Assembly (NCBI GenBank): GCA_030247855.1
Contig: JAPDRN010000125.1
Span: 31,035 to 95,034 of the forward strand
Source: Knufia peltigerae
Lineage: Eukaryota; Ascomycota; Eurotiomycetes; Chaetothyriales; Trichomeriaceae
Direction of reading: 5' to 3'
Length of the DNA stretch: 64,000 nt
Below are positions 9,180 through 22,128 of this stretch, in pieces (positions within the stretch are counted from its first letter, which is position 1; the number at the start of each line of letters is the position of its first letter). The notes beneath the pieces were generated by a model, which saw nothing but the letters and a program-made list of their open reading frames with translations, was not told where the DNA came from and made no database searches. A program made the position numbers and the translations under genes.

Positions 9180-11445
9180 CTAGAGCTCGATAGTCTTCTT
9201 ATCATCAGTCTTGGCAGTTGGCGATGGCTGTTGTCCGTTGGTCTCACTCGTCGATCCATCCTGGAATCCAAATCGCTGGTTCGCATTGCTGTTGACTGCA
9301 TCCCTCATCATCCTCATTCCTTCCTCTGGATTCTTCAGGCTGGCTTGTCGGAATGCATTCTCCATGTCGACGATTCTCCTCTTGAAAGCGAGCCGATCCA
9401 AGAATAATTGTTGTCGACTCTTTTCCAGATCTTTGCGCTCCGTCTGCACTGTTTCTTCCATTTCCGAAAACTGGGACAACTTCATCTCGAGTTTTTGTAA
9501 TGTGAGGTTGACACCGGCACCGATCATGCGAGTCAGTTCGCGCTCCTCGTAAGACGCAAGTCCGCTCGCTCGCGCCGCCGCCGTGGCCGTGCCTACAGTC
9601 GCGAGGTCGGTCACGACAGCTGCGGCCGCAGCACCAGAATCGTCCGAGGTGGTCTTTTCCACAGCAGCTGACGACTCATCCACCTCCATCGTATCCTCAG
9701 CCTTGACTTTTTCTTTGCCCTTGTCGGAATCTGGTTCGGCGCCACCACCCATTCCCTTCTCAAGCTGTGCTCGCATCTCTTTCTGCATGACCTCGATCGA
9801 TCGACCTGCAGCTGCAGCGACAACCTTTGGATCTGCCATCTGAGTCAGGAAAGCCATGACCGACATGACTGGGTTGTCCGTCTGGCTAAGTGGACTTCTT
9901 CCAGACAGTGCCTTCATGAAGCCGTTGCCTTTCAGAGGACCGTCCTCGAGGTATGGATCTTGAATGTCTAGCTGCAAGAATTTGAGCACGCACTCTTCCC
10001 TCGTCCTCGTCCCCACGTGTTTTGAGATTGCCACCCAGTTGTCGTCGAACGTTTCCATTGCCTCCAACAGCAACAGAGTTTCTGCATCTGTCCAAGGGGC
10101 ATCCTTGTCTGGGATGTGTGAGTATTCGGGTTCGTCCATCTTCACGAAATCCGACGATCTGTGGTTGCTGGGCATGCGGCATTGGAAATAACAGTTTGGA
10201 CATAGATCGTACTTGTTGTCTCCGGTGGCATTTGATACCGTGTCTGACTTGGCGTAATGGAAGCGAGAGCGTGTACAATCAACGCCACAGGCGTAGCAGT
10301 TGAACGTTTTTCTGTTTGATTTTGCAGCCGAAACCATCGCCGTCGTTTCGCCATTGGCCGACTTTTCCTCTCCATTTGCCTGGTTTTCTGGTTCTTCGCT
10401 TGCTTTGACCTCTTTGCCTTTGCTGTCGTAGACATTTCTCCGGACTTCCATATTCAGATCGGCCTTGGACGCGGGAGTCGCAGATTTAGCACGGTCGGTC
10501 GAAGGATGAGGCTTCCCAGGGGTCGTCGCCGTCTTTGAACCAGGCTGGAAAGGTTGGAGTCCGCGGGGAGTGTCTGCTGTGACCTTGAAGTGTCCAGTGA
10601 AAGGAGGCCCGATATTGGCGGGTCGAGTTTGGGGATCGACCTGTTTTGTTCATGTCAGTAAACCTGGAGCAAAGAACCCCCGTACTCGCAACCCATACCT
10701 GGTAATTGATGAGACCCCATTGTTCCAAAAAGGCGTGCACGCGCATGATCGCACAAACATCGCCGGCCAAGTTCCTCCGACACGCGGTTACAGTCAAGTA
10801 TTCGATGGGGTTCAATCTGTACGAATTGATCATGAAATCACGATAGTCCTTGTACACGGCGGGGGTTTTGCTGCGATTCCGGCTGTTGAAGAACTCTGGT
10901 AGGGATTTCTTCTCGAGCTGGTGTATCGTCGTCATGTCGAACCATGTGCTGTAGCTTGGGAGAATGATCTGATGCGTCTGCGCAACCAGATGAGAGCTCG
11001 CCGCGGCTTCGATTGCTGATTTGGTCTGCTCAGATTGTCCATCTGCACCATCGTCAGCAAGTCTTCCCTAGATCGCCGATCTCTTCATCTCCGTGTCCGC
11101 GTTGTCTTCACCTTTTGCATCGTCGTCTACACCACCCATTTCAGCATCTTCAACCTCTCCAGTCGTCTCATCTTGAGCGGCCGATGGTTTTGGCGCATCC
11201 GTAGGATTACCGACCGTGGCGTCTCCGGTTTCCGTCGCAGCGGTCGTATCTGCTCGCAGATTGTTAGCATCGATGATTTTGAGCGACAACGGCACTGCCG
11301 TGGAATTTGCTGTCATTTTCGACGCGTGCATACCTTGCGTGGCCGCCTCTGGCTCTTGTGTCGCTGTCGTGCCCTCTGTCGCCATAGCAGGAGTTTCCGA
11401 AGTCTCGTGCTTCAGATCCGCCGGGGATTTCTCAGTGTCGGGCAT
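9180..11445 (-). CDS. SWI/SNF-RSC chromatin-remodelling subunit, Swi3/Rsc8 (SMARCC) family
   Basis: Scaffold subunit of SWI/SNF-type nucleosome remodellers in the nucleus. Three exons: 11445-11112, 11042-10699 and 10640-9180. The introns are 69 nt (phase 1, GTGAAG donor, CTGAC branch) and 58 nt (phase 0, GTATGG donor). The frames agree exactly, giving 712 aa. Domains in order: an acidic, Ala/Thr-rich N-terminus; SWIRM at about 130-225 (I-I-L-P-S-Y-S-T-W-F, then R-N-R-S-K-T-P and Y-L-T-V-T-A-C-R-R-N-L-A-G-D-V); a ZZ-type zinc finger at about 338-390 (C-Y-A-C-G-V-D-C and C-P-N-C); a SANT domain at about 409-455 (W-T-D-A-E-T-L-L-L-L-E-A); and a C-terminal coiled coil at about 605-665. This is the family's standard order. 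Swi3 and Rsc8 cannot be told apart here with confidence. It stands alone, convergent with the preceding secreted-protein gene's flank. Confidence 0.93.
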
Positions 11446-14400
11446 TGTTGCGAAAGATGTTGATTGATCGCAACCAAACCTCCTCCGTTGGCTCGACTAC
11501 GGAGACCTGTCAAGGGAATTCAAAAGTGCCACGCGCGGCAATCGTATTCCTATCAACGCCGGAAGTCCCAAAGGAGATTGTAAAGACTGGATTCGAACAA
11601 TGATGGCTGGGTGTATTGTCGCAGAAAGTTCAAACACTGTGTCGCGAAACTGCGCGGCACCGTTTGATGGAGATTCAATTGTCAATTAACTCGTTCGTAC
11701 ACCACAGAGCCGCTAGTCCTAAAGAGGCAAGGTGTCGATTGGCCGTGTTTAGAGATATAGATATCTAATAAACATCGTGTTATTCTATGAGTTCCCAGAG
11801 TCATTGGACCTGTTGTTCATCTTCTCCTTCATCCCTGATTAAAGAAGGTAGGCAATGCGCTCGCTGATCGGTAACATGCATGACGAATAAAGTCGTAGTA
11901 CACCATCCCCAGCTGGGAGTTGCTTCAAGAGTCCTTAATGAACCTCTCACTGAACCTAGGTAACATTCGAATCAATCGTGAGTACGAGCTTCTGACAATC
12001 CAGACGGTCCTCGTGGTATTAATGGTCCATTCAACAGAGCCGACGCCCTTTCCAGTCTATCCTTGGCTAATGATTGGGACGTTGCTCGAATCGGAGCCTG
12101 TTTGAGAGATGCTTTCCGTGACATTCATGGTCTTGATGATTCTTGCGCGTGGCTTCTCCTCTATTCCTTACACATCTCGAATTCAATTATCAGAATCGAA
12201 TACGATGGACCTAGGTCATATGTTCAAAACTCGAAATCTGCGCAGACAAGTGATATCTTCGCCGCCAAAAAACCAGACGTCACGTGATAAGGCTATGAGC
12301 ACGTGATCAAACTGCTTAATCAAAGACAATCTTCACACGAGTACTCGAGGAGCGATCACCAAATCTTGGGCTATAGTGGTGAGGTTGACACTATAAGGAG
12401 CGTCAAAGAGCTTCTTTGCTCTTCGGTACAGCCAACAAAACCCCTCTCAGTTCACCACACCGTCACGATCTGTTCCTGTTCCAGCAGGGCACCGGACTTT
12501 GGCCACTGCACGAGTGCTCCTCACCTTGTATCGCCAGGAAAAACACGCAACAGTTAGCCACTAGCACAGGAGTATACCTGAAGTATTGGGAGCAGAGCAT
12601 ATGCTACATGCACGACATGACGCGGCAGCCTCGTACTCTGGTCTCAGGCGCTCCGTAAAGATTGCCCAGTTCCCAAGGACGTGGCCAAATTTCAGGTGGC
12701 TATTCTGGCAGGGATCGCTATCAGCTGCAATAGGACCCTAAAAGAGTTCGGACTTGAGGAGATGTCGGCAAGTGAGCTTTCTGCTCTCCTCTGGTGCATC
12801 AGAACATGTCAAAGTGTCTCCGAGACACAAGAGCGGGACGAGCACGAAGCCATAGGTAGAAGTCCTTGATTGGCTTCTTAGAACGAACACCTAGGCAAGT
12901 TGTCCCGGTTTGATTTTGGGAAAAGATCGAGTTCCATCGATTCGGCTTAAGCTATTGTCAAGTGTTCTTCGACAATGTGTCATAGTACCGAGCATCCGTG
13001 ATTTGACATCGGGCCATAGCATGTATTAACACACATGCAGAGGTAGGTATTTGCTTTTTTCTCGCCGTCACGAAACGTTCCAGAGCCAACCCTATACCAG
13101 ACCATACAACCTTTGTACCTCCTGACTTGAAGTCTTTACTTTCCTCGAAGCGGTCCGGCGCCGATCGACCCCGGATACCGGGCACTAAACTAGTTTGTGA
13201 ACCCAACGATAGGCGATATGTTAGCCTGAGAGCTACGCGAACATACCAAAATCTGGGAGCTTTCAAGCCTCTACTTTGATACGTAGGGCCGACTCAGTAC
13301 AGACTTGCCCGATAGACGACATCGACAACGTTGCGAGGGGTGTCGGTTTCTGCCCCAAAATACGGCGTACGGGCTGAAGTGTATGGCAATCCCTCGGGCG
13401 ATCAGTATCCGTATCTTTGTAGAGGTACAGCTGAGGAAAAAAAAGGAGTTGGGGCATGACGGACTCTTGATACACGAGAGTACGCGCGAGATACACCTGT
13501 ACGTAGGTACTGTATTGTGCGTATCGAACGGATACTCATCGACTTTCTGCCGTCATTTGAGGGCCGCCTTTGCTCCTTGCATCGTGAGAAGTTCAGATAG
13601 CTTGTTCTCGTTCAAAGGGCAGCGCAGGGGATGATCCTCGACCGCCACGCAGCACATTTGAGAGCGAGTGTGTTGAATGTCTCTTTGTGTCCGGGAATGG
13701 AATATACGGGTCTTGATCTGGAAAAGATTTTCCTGTAGAAGCAAGCCACGGCAACTTCGAGCTCTACACCGACAAAAGCTACAGCTTGACAGGCTGCATG
13801 TTCCTCGAAAGAGGTAAAAAGGAAATGGCGATGGGAAGGTGTGCATGACACATGCAATCGAATGCACTCACTGCTTGTCGGGAAGATGGTCTAAAGCAAT
13901 CTTTCGGCTCGGCTAGGGGATGCTGCTTGGTCTCTTTTGACTGAGGCCTTCTCCACTGAGCACCACTTCTGCCCCTGCTAGGACTGTCAGAGATGTGGAA
14001 GAGAGGGAAGAAGAAGGCGATAGCGGACGGGAACTGCCTCTCGGCCTCGGCCTACAAGCCGTTAGAGGATCTGTGAAGGACGCTTACGCGTGGACGGGAC
14101 TTGCCTTTTTCGAGATGTCCACCTACCTACGGGAGTTAGTATTCGACGTGTTGGTCAACATAGGGTGTGTGAGAATATCTGGACCATTTGTCCTTTCATC
14201 TGGCGACTGTTCGTATACCCAATCTGTTGGACAGCGGGCGTGAGATGGCGACGGCGAAAAGCTGTCTAGCCTCTCCACCCTCTCAGGGTTCATATTGGCG
14301 AGTCGACATGAACGGGGCCAGTGAAAGACCATCCCTCCCCAGACGCCACCTGGCTCAAGCTGTCGGTATTTGTGTTGGAATGAGATTCGGCCGTAGACAC

Positions 14401-17400
14401 CGATCTCATCATCGTGAGATCCATTCCTTTATCCTATCAGAGTTCTGTTCTGAGCGCCACTGGCAGACGCAGTGCATTCCGTCGCAAGGGGAGGAGGAAG
14501 CCGCAGGAGACTAGCCGCCTAGCCCTCGAAACGCGACAACCTATCACCGATGATACCTAGAAGAAAGATTTGGCGCCACGGCGTCAGAGATGTTCCAGCT
14601 TACAACCTCGAACACCAACGCGAAACATGGCCAATCTCCAAGAATGTACCCCGTAGGCCACACTGCAAACAAGGCTGGGCGTAGCTGGAGATCGAGCCTG
14701 AAAGCGAACGATCCCATGGCCTAGCGGCACAGTGCTCACTTCAAACGATGAGGCCGTTCAGCTCGATCTGGAGCTGCTCCGTCATCTGGTGAGAGTGGAA
14801 CTTGAGGGTGGCCATGGGCACTAGATCTCAATGAGCGATCGGTACTCCGTATTTCAGCATGTGTCGAGATCGATCCTTGTAAACGGGGGTTCGGAATCAA
14901 GAAATCCATTTGACGGTGTTGTTTTTTAGGACGAGTAGGGGAGGTCTGTGGCGCTTCTAGCTCGTCTTCATATCTGCCCGTCAGGCTGAGAGCAGCAGCG
15001 ACAGCGGTGATCCCATCCACCCACTCATCCACACCTCGCCTCCTCTTTCTTTGCCCTCTCCAACATGATGATGCTCTTGGGAAGGATATGAATTGGAATT
15101 TTCTGTGTCTTTACCGAGTATGGCACCGGTATACAGCATTAACATAAAATGCAAAAGTATCATACCTTGCACCTGAATGTGAAAGGTACCACAACAGGCA
15201 CGGGTCTTGTTTCCGGCCGGTTTCCGACTTAGACTCATGATGGGTCGAAACTTGGGAAGCTCGACGCGTTGCGTTGTCTTGGACGAACAGATTCTAGCGA
15301 CTTGACAGTTGGCATGGCATGATGGGCAATCCCTGAACCTGACAACAACAGCAACAGCAACAACCACAATCGACAACTGCGCCAACTATTAGTCCCGTAA
15401 ACACTGCAGGCTGCATACCGTTTTTCCCCTGCACACTAGTCCTGCACGAAGGTCATTAGTCTGTTCAACTGCATTTTTGTCATTTGTTATGGTTGAGGTC
15501 GACCCCGTTGGCAGGGGAAAGAAATACCATTCCATGACTTGGCATGGCCAGAACTAGGCCCTGAGAAATGGTTTGGTAGCGATGATGGCGGTGGTGGCAA
15601 TGGTATTGCCCAACAACTCGTACGGAGTGGTATCCATGTGACAGAGAAGAATCCTTCGACATTGAGTGGCCGCCACAATTCGCTTAACATTGTCTAGATG
15701 CACTGCCCACACTCCGTATTCCTTTCAGCTTTTGATTTATTACGGATCAACAAGCCCCAACCTGTAATAGGGATGGAGGAGTAACCGTGATGTTACGGAG
15801 TAGTTACTTACGTACTCCGTAGGTAGTAAAAGTAAAGTTCCAGACCATTTTTATTGTTTTGTAGGACAGAACATGCGTCAGTCTCCTCCATACATTAAAA
15901 TGCAAACATGCTTGTGTGATACTCGAGTTTGTACTCGATATTTAATCACGATTTAGGCCTAATCTTCTGGAGTTATAACTCAGGTCCTTTTGTTCGTGGG
16001 GATTGAACAGCCTCTCACCATGGAAATGAATGAGACAAAATCCACGATCTGTTCTTCTGTGGAGACCTCACTCAATCTGTCTCGCTCTGTCTGTTTCCGG
16101 ATAACGCTTCTGGTTTTTTGAAATCTTCTCCTGCCACCTGGTGTGTGATGATTGATTGATTGATTCAAAGCCCATGTCTCTTTCTGTTTTATTTTCTGGT
16201 CCCACGCACCAACTAGCAAGGGGACAGGTTGCATAAACCACTAAGCAGGGCACACGATAGCCCTCCGTATTTAGACTTGTTCCAATACGGAGTAGCAGTG
16301 GCTACTAGTCCAACGGCAGTCCGGATGTCTCTCAACGTTGCAGATGGTTCAAACTGGTTGTGGATGTGATTGTAAGATTTGATTGGCTCGATTCCTTGTC
16401 ACTCGCTTTGTATTCGTATGTACGGGGAGGCAGGGCTAGTTTGCCTCACATTCGCAATCTATTTCTCTCCCTCTCTCGGCCACTTTCGTATAGATGGCTC
16501 TGGTGTAGTCACTTGATTTACTCAATTTGACAACTCATACGATCAGGAAGATCCTTGGACCCTGACTTGATGCTGATGCTGCTCCTCCTCCAATCACCTG
16601 TTGTTACCTTGGTCAGTACGGAGTACATGACATGGCCGCAGCCAGTACCCGCCCACACAAAAAAGAATACCGTGAATGGATTGTCCATTTTTCTGTATGT
16701 CCCCAACTCATCTCTGGAAGGGGACTTGCTTGCTGCGGCAAAAGCTGTACGTAAAATGATGAGCTACGGACTTTCTGTTTTGGAGGTGCATGCAGCTATC
16801 AAAAAAACAACATGTGCGTCTGAAACTTGTTGAGTCCCGCACCCTCCTACAGGGGGAAACTGGACAGGGACACGTGTGGACTATTGAACTCGGTACCAAA
16901 GATATCCCAAACATGGCCTTGCTCAGAGACCATGCGCACAACCATGTAACCGACCACTCACGCACCGGTCGGGCGGGATCAATCTTGCTGCAGCCGAACT
17001 CAGTCAAGTGATTCGATTGGAAACCGAAGATAAACACGCAACTCACTAGGGCAGCTAGAACAAGCCACCGACAGGGGAGCAACAGAGAGCGAGAAAGGAC
17101 GGATTGGGCGAGGAGGATCTACAGAGTACAAGTCCTGGTCGGCCCTTCTCCCCAGCGCCATTCACCAGAGTTGACACTTCAAGCCATGGCGTTTTCTCAC
17201 ACTCCTCGTCAACGCATACTCCCTAATCTTGCTTCATTATACCTGTCATATATGCATCCGTGGCATATTACCTTCTCCGATGCCCTCTCTGACAACCAGC
17301 CTCGGCCTAATCCAAGGTATAATAGAAGTAGCAGAGACAAAAAGGTGGCACTTCGCTCCTCGTCACTTTTTGTTCTCCATTGTTCCAATGCCCACTGTTC

Positions 17401-17464
17401 GCCCAAGTCTCTTCTTACCGTAAGCAACTCCCGAAAGGAGAAAAGAGAGGAAGAGGCAGCCAGG
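11446..17464. other. 6-kb gene-poor stretch
   Basis: No gene could be supported over this length. Frames are short (up to 134 aa), often lack an ATG start and have no recognisable motif. The stretch is enriched in the TACGGAGTA/TACTCCGTA motif: about 14843, 15621, 15712, 15794, 15813, 16262, 16286 and 16617. It also has CCTAGGT palindromes near 11955 and 12210, and a short GATT tandem near 16150. The first 250 bases are the promoter of the Swi3/Rsc8 gene and the last few hundred that of the membrane protein. Decayed genes may be present but none was recognised. Confidence 0.5.
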
Positions 17465-19173
17465 ATGCTTCCTGCTGTAGCCATTCCGGCAATAGTTCTA
17501 GCAGGGCAGAACTTCGTCCTCGACATACTCGCCGGGTATGTCGTGTTGCAGATGCCCTGCTGGATTCCTCCGTTTTACATCTTCATCGCGCATCGTACTG
17601 CGCAGACCATCCTGGCCATCGCCGCCATCATTCTTTTGTTCCTCTTGCAGAATACCGATCATGGTATTACTGTACCTCGCGTGGCCATACAGTTCGAAGG
17701 GGCCGTAGAGGTGAGTCTCTACCTTCCCGGATACCCCACCTAGCTCTTCTTAAGTGTTGTGACGACAGCTGCTGTACTTGTATCAATCAATTCGATACGG
17801 TCTCCGTTCATCCAGTCGGGTATTGCGCTGCGAACCTATCATGTTTGCTATCTGGATTGTTCCCAAGGTCGCGCCCTTTGGCTTGACATCCGTCGTGTAA
17901 GTCGAAAGCCCTTACGGAAGCATTCACTGTCTTCTCAGATCCGTTACTAACCTGTCAAATGATCATTTACAGACCATGGCGATGGCAGCCATTCCTCTTT
18001 GCCGGTCCATACATGGTTGATCAGGTTCTCCAGATCGCCATGTGTGTCATGTTTTGTCAACGGATCTTCGTGGAAAGAAAGGGGAGCCTCCTTCAGAGCA
18101 CAGAGCTTTGCCACTGGCATTACGCGTGGGGCTTGTCAAGAGCAGTTTTCCATATCATTGCTTCGGGCACTGTCGTGACCGCGTCGGCCCGATGGCCACA
18201 TCGTCAACTGTTGTTCTTCCTGGTACGTACCTCACACTGGAATGCTTCGGCCCGTGTTTGCGAGCTCCGGACTAATGGCATTTTCCAGGTGCTGACCAAT
18301 GTGATCCTCTTCTCTCCAACGCCGCGGGCTTTCATCAGATATGCCCGAGCTCGCCGGTGCGTTTCAAGTACCAATCGGACACAGAGAGCAAGGCCTCGCA
18401 TTCAACACCACCCAACGGCCTTTACTGGGGTAGTGAGAACCCGTGAAAGAGGTTCGGTTGAGCACCTTGTCTCGGTGTCAGAACTCATGCAACAACGACA
18501 GCAATCCTTTGCATCAGCTGCCCCATGGTCAGAGGTCCGGGAGATTGACGGCTACCTGTTCCACGTCAGTCGAAGAACTGGACGACACTACTTTGCACTG
18601 GACACCGACGATGATATCTGGTCCCTTCAGGCCATCCGTCGACGTATTCCCTGGGCAGGGACCTACCCAAGGGGCAAGTGCACGACCGAGGAGTTTCTTC
18701 TTCTCGCTCCAGGTTATTCTGAAAATCATCCATATCTCCGGGGGACACCCTCATTGTACGATGTTTTCCGCGACATTCACCAGAAGGAACTTCAGTATAC
18801 TCTTACCAACTATCCCGCTCACCGAGTTGGTTGTCAAAAATGCCCAACGGGAACGTGCCGTGAATTGTGGTGTATGATGTTTAGCTTGCTGTTGGACACG
18901 GTCAACTCACATCTCATGCTGCGTTATAGTATCGTGGATGCTATAACTCGATCACATATCCATGACACAGAGAATCGGCTGCTCTTGGTTCGAGTTGAAC
19001 CTACCATAACTTCGACAGTGCGGCTACATTTTGTCGGTCACAACGATAGGGCACTCATTGAGACACCGTGGCAAGACTTATACACCATCAATACCAGGGG
19101 ACTCTGCATGGGCGTATCTCCCGACGTAGCAAGCATGATTCCTGGATGGACCGAGGTTGGCTCTCTCAGGTAG
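17465..19173 (+). CDS. Multi-pass membrane protein with soluble C-terminal domain, unknown function
   Basis: I do not recognise this family. Four exons are proposed: 17465-17710, 17769-17896, 17973-18222 and 18289-19173, with introns of 58, 76 and 66 nt. Each has a good donor (GTGAGT, GTAAGT, GTACGT) and acceptor, and the phases (0, 2, 0) agree, giving 502 aa. The N-terminal half has about five hydrophobic segments: residues about 5-28 and 37-61, then around the F-A-I-W-I-V-P, Q-I-A-M-C-V-M-F-C and L-L-F-F-L-V-L-T-N-V-I-L-F stretches. The C-terminal 250 residues are soluble, with an Arg-rich linker, a C-Q-K-C-P-T-G-T-C cluster and another hydrophobic patch. The third intron is a multiple of three and stop-free, so retention would insert 22 residues into the last membrane segment. 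A start further upstream in frame (17171) is less likely because that extension is not protein-like. Confidence 0.6.
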
Positions 19174-20464
19174 GCGCTCAAAGTTGGGAATTTAGGCAGT
19201 CGAAGGCTGGCAGATAGTATGATTGTGTAGCAAAAGGGACATTGGCAGGGGTCCAAGAAGCAGAGATCGTCCTGTGGATGGAAGACTGATTGGGTCTGTG
19301 TGTGCGCTCAAAGACCGACAGACAAGGGTAGAAGATAGTGTCATGAGATCATGAAGGGTAAACAGCCAATGTTGGGCGTTTTAAGATGCGGCACTCGAGA
19401 ATGCATGTAACAACCCACTCGAGGGGGAAAGCAATGGCAGACAGGATAGCCATGGGTAAGGAGTAGGCACTGTAAAATAATGCACGCGAGGGTCGCCAGC
19501 CAACGGTAAGGCAATCAAGGCCGCAGGTAAAAGTAATCAGGCACTCGGACGCCCCGTATGTCTGATACATCCGTCAAAGAGCGGTGTTGTCACCCCCCCA
19601 GGGGTAGCATGATGTGGCGGCATGAGGCGAGGGAAAATGTCTGGAGTAGTCCGTAGCTGCAGATCTCGAATCAGGTTGTGCCTTGAGTGGTGGCTTTGAG
19701 TGAGGCTGGCAACGTGTCTGCCTTGGACTTCAACCCTGGCTCTCCTTTGGCATGCTCCCGGGTGCTTGCTTTTTGAGCCACTCACTAGCTTTGCCCATCT
19801 CGCCAGGGCCAGGGCCGTCAATCACTGTACGAGTGCCAGTAGCCTGGTGGCCACGCTAGCCGCCTGCATGCAAAGATCTGGTACTCCTCCAAAGTACTGA
19901 GTAGGAGATGATGCATCACATGGATGGGGCCAAGTCAGTCGCCGGAGCACGATACCCTGTAGCACTAGAAAGTCCGAAGACTAGTGGCAGATGCAACCGA
20001 CGTTGGCTGCCAGTTGCCCCATGTCGAAACTCCATCAGTTGACTTGCCCCGGCATCCAGGAATTGTAGACTTGCCTCAATAAGACCAAGGTCGTCCTCTG
20101 GACTTGGGTATGCTTCCTGAGTCAAATTGAGAAGCCCCGTCGTGCAGCCAGGGCCTGAAGGTTGTCAAAGCTGGTTCTTCTCTGAGAGCACCAGGAAAAA
20201 TAAGGGTTGAACCTCGCGCATGAGAATGTGGCAGCGTCCTGCACCTGGTATAGGCTTAAAGGAGACTCGAAGTGTGCCGGTCAATCAATCGACGGCCATA
20301 CGATCCCTTCTCTTGGTGGCTGTACTTTCCTACTTAACCTCGTATCCATCCGCTTCTCTCCTCTCGACCTTCTGCTTCTCTTTATATTCTCCCTCTCTTC
20401 ACCATCGTCTCCTCTGCTCCACTTCCCATTCAAGACCAGAAGTTCCGTTGCTCCCTTGACCCAA
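19174..20464. other. Intergenic region
   Basis: No supportable gene. The last 150 bases before 20465 are CT-rich (runs of CTTCTC, CTCTCTTC), typical of a fungal 5' leader for the next gene. Frames in the rest are short and without motifs. Confidence 0.55.
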
Positions 20465-21289
20465 ATGGCTTCTCCATCCTTCTATACTTCTACATACACT
20501 TCCATCACCGGCAGCTACGGCCTCTCTTCTCATCCGGTCAATCCAGGTATGGCCCAAGGCTCACGAACACAGAACTCTCGCGTGACTATAGAGAGAGGTG
20601 AGCCGTCAACTCCTCCAACCTCACCCGTAACCGCCTTAGCCGTCGAAGACGAGGATGACAACGTCGACCATGCAAACGATGACCAAGACACACAAGAGTA
20701 TAGGACCCCAGCCACACACATGACTGCTGGCGAAGACACCAAGTCCATTGAGGCCACGGAGATGACCTACTCACCTGTCCTCGACTATGCCCACAGGACT
20801 CCCAACCGCCCTAGCGAGCGTCGCCAGTTCACCTTGGGTCGTTGTTGCGTTTGTGATGCGGCAGGGACGATCATGACTTGGCCACAGTGCCGGACATGCC
20901 ATCACAACAGGTACGAGTGGTGTGGGTACGGCGGGGATCGAGCCGACGACACGGGAGAGGCCATGTCGACAAGGGAAAGGATCACCCGGTTGAATGAGCT
21001 GTCTGGGGAGCTAGGGCTGGAGCTGGAAGCCCTCGCTTATGAGGATGCCTTGCAATCTCGCCAATGGCTGCTTGGTGCGCTTTGGTCTTCGGTGATCCAG
21101 CTCAACAGGCTCCTCACCGACCTGGAGAGGCGCCTGCGCCAGTTGTCTGGGGGGAGAGAGACCTCCTATTTGGCAAGTGTTGAAGATGAGGAGTCCGATG
21201 GCGAGGGCGTCGAGGGCAGCGAGGAGGGTGAGGAAGTTGAGGCATGGGATGAGAGCGGGCGGTCGATGAGGGTGACCCGGGTGTTGTGA
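20465..21289 (+). CDS. Small acidic Cys-rich protein, possible zinc-binding, unknown function
   Basis: A single-exon frame of 274 aa. The start at 20465 follows a CT-rich leader; in-frame sequence upstream is not protein-like. The N-terminal 115 residues are Ser/Thr/Pro- and Asp/Glu-rich and likely disordered. A compact Cys cluster follows: C-C-V-C-D, then 11 residues later C-R-T-C-H-H-N-R-Y-E-W-C, which could bind one zinc. After it comes a helical, Leu-rich segment (N-E-L-S-G-E-L-G-L-E-L-E-A-L-A and N-R-L-L-T-D-L-E-R-R-L), a likely coiled coil, then a very acidic tail. The Cys cluster followed by a helix suggests an interaction protein. I cannot name a family. Confidence 0.6.
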   Translation: MASPSFYTSTYTSITGSYGLSSHPVNPGMAQGSRTQNSRVTIERGEPSTPPTSPVTALAVEDEDDNVDHANDDQDTQEYRTPATHMTAGEDTKSIEATEMTYSPVLDYAHRTPNRPSERRQFTLGRCCVCDAAGTIMTWPQCRTCHHNRYEWCGYGGDRADDTGEAMSTRERITRLNELSGELGLELEALAYEDALQSRQWLLGALWSSVIQLNRLLTDLERRLRQLSGGRETSYLASVEDEESDGEGVEGSEEGEEVEAWDESGRSMRVTRVL

Positions 21290-22128
21290 GGGACGACGAC
21301 GACGACAACAACAGCAGCAGCCACGGCGTCGTCGAGACGCTCGAGGAGGCCGGGAGGGAGCGGTGACAACATGGATTCTTCTCGTACACATTTTCGGGTC
21401 ATCTAAATAGTCATCAAAATCAAAAGAACCGTCATCACCTTGACCCCTTCTCAGAAGTCCTGCCTTTTGTATGAAGTCGAGAGCAAACAGAGTCGAGACC
21501 TGTGAACAAAAAAAGGTTGATGGACTCTGGAATGATTGAGTGAGATACGGTACCACTCAAAAACCTTTCTCCTTTCATCAATCTGTAGTTGTTGTAACCT
21601 GGCCTGAATTTTTGCCAGCCATGCCAAAACTGCGCCTAGAGTCATAGAGAGGGGGGACGTTGCTGAATAGCAATCTGCATCAAGGTCAAGTCTTTGCTCT
21701 CTAGCTGCCTTCGATACCTAAGGAACCTTACCTAGGTATCTAGGTGCCTGACGGACCTGACCCCAGGGGCAACGTATCTCACCCTAGGTACCTACCTTGA
21801 CCCATCTTAGGTATATCTCTAAGGGCATCTCGAAGTCTTTTTCCCTAGGAAAATCTGAAGCTGGCCACTACTTAAGTTATCATTGCGGGGCATCGCCTAT
21901 TGACTCTCCACCATCCCCTGTAGAGCCTCTAATCAGCACCTACTCCGTAGGCACCTTACTACAATATTATCTAAGCGGTGATCAAAGACGCGTCTCTTCG
22001 CGTTCTCCATCTAAATAATTAAGGCGCGTCCGCGTTTTGACCAAGTTCGCAGTACGAGTCTCCGTACTCTGTACCATACGATAGACACACCAGCAAAACA
22101 CTGAGCATCATTGTGATGTCTATAACAA
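21290..22128. other. Intergenic region, promoter of ctf18
   Basis: Contains a cluster of CCTAGGTA-type palindromes at 21715-21830 and TACTCCGTA at 21941-21949, with a related CTCCGTACTCTGTAC near 22060. No coding frame is supported. Confidence 0.55.
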
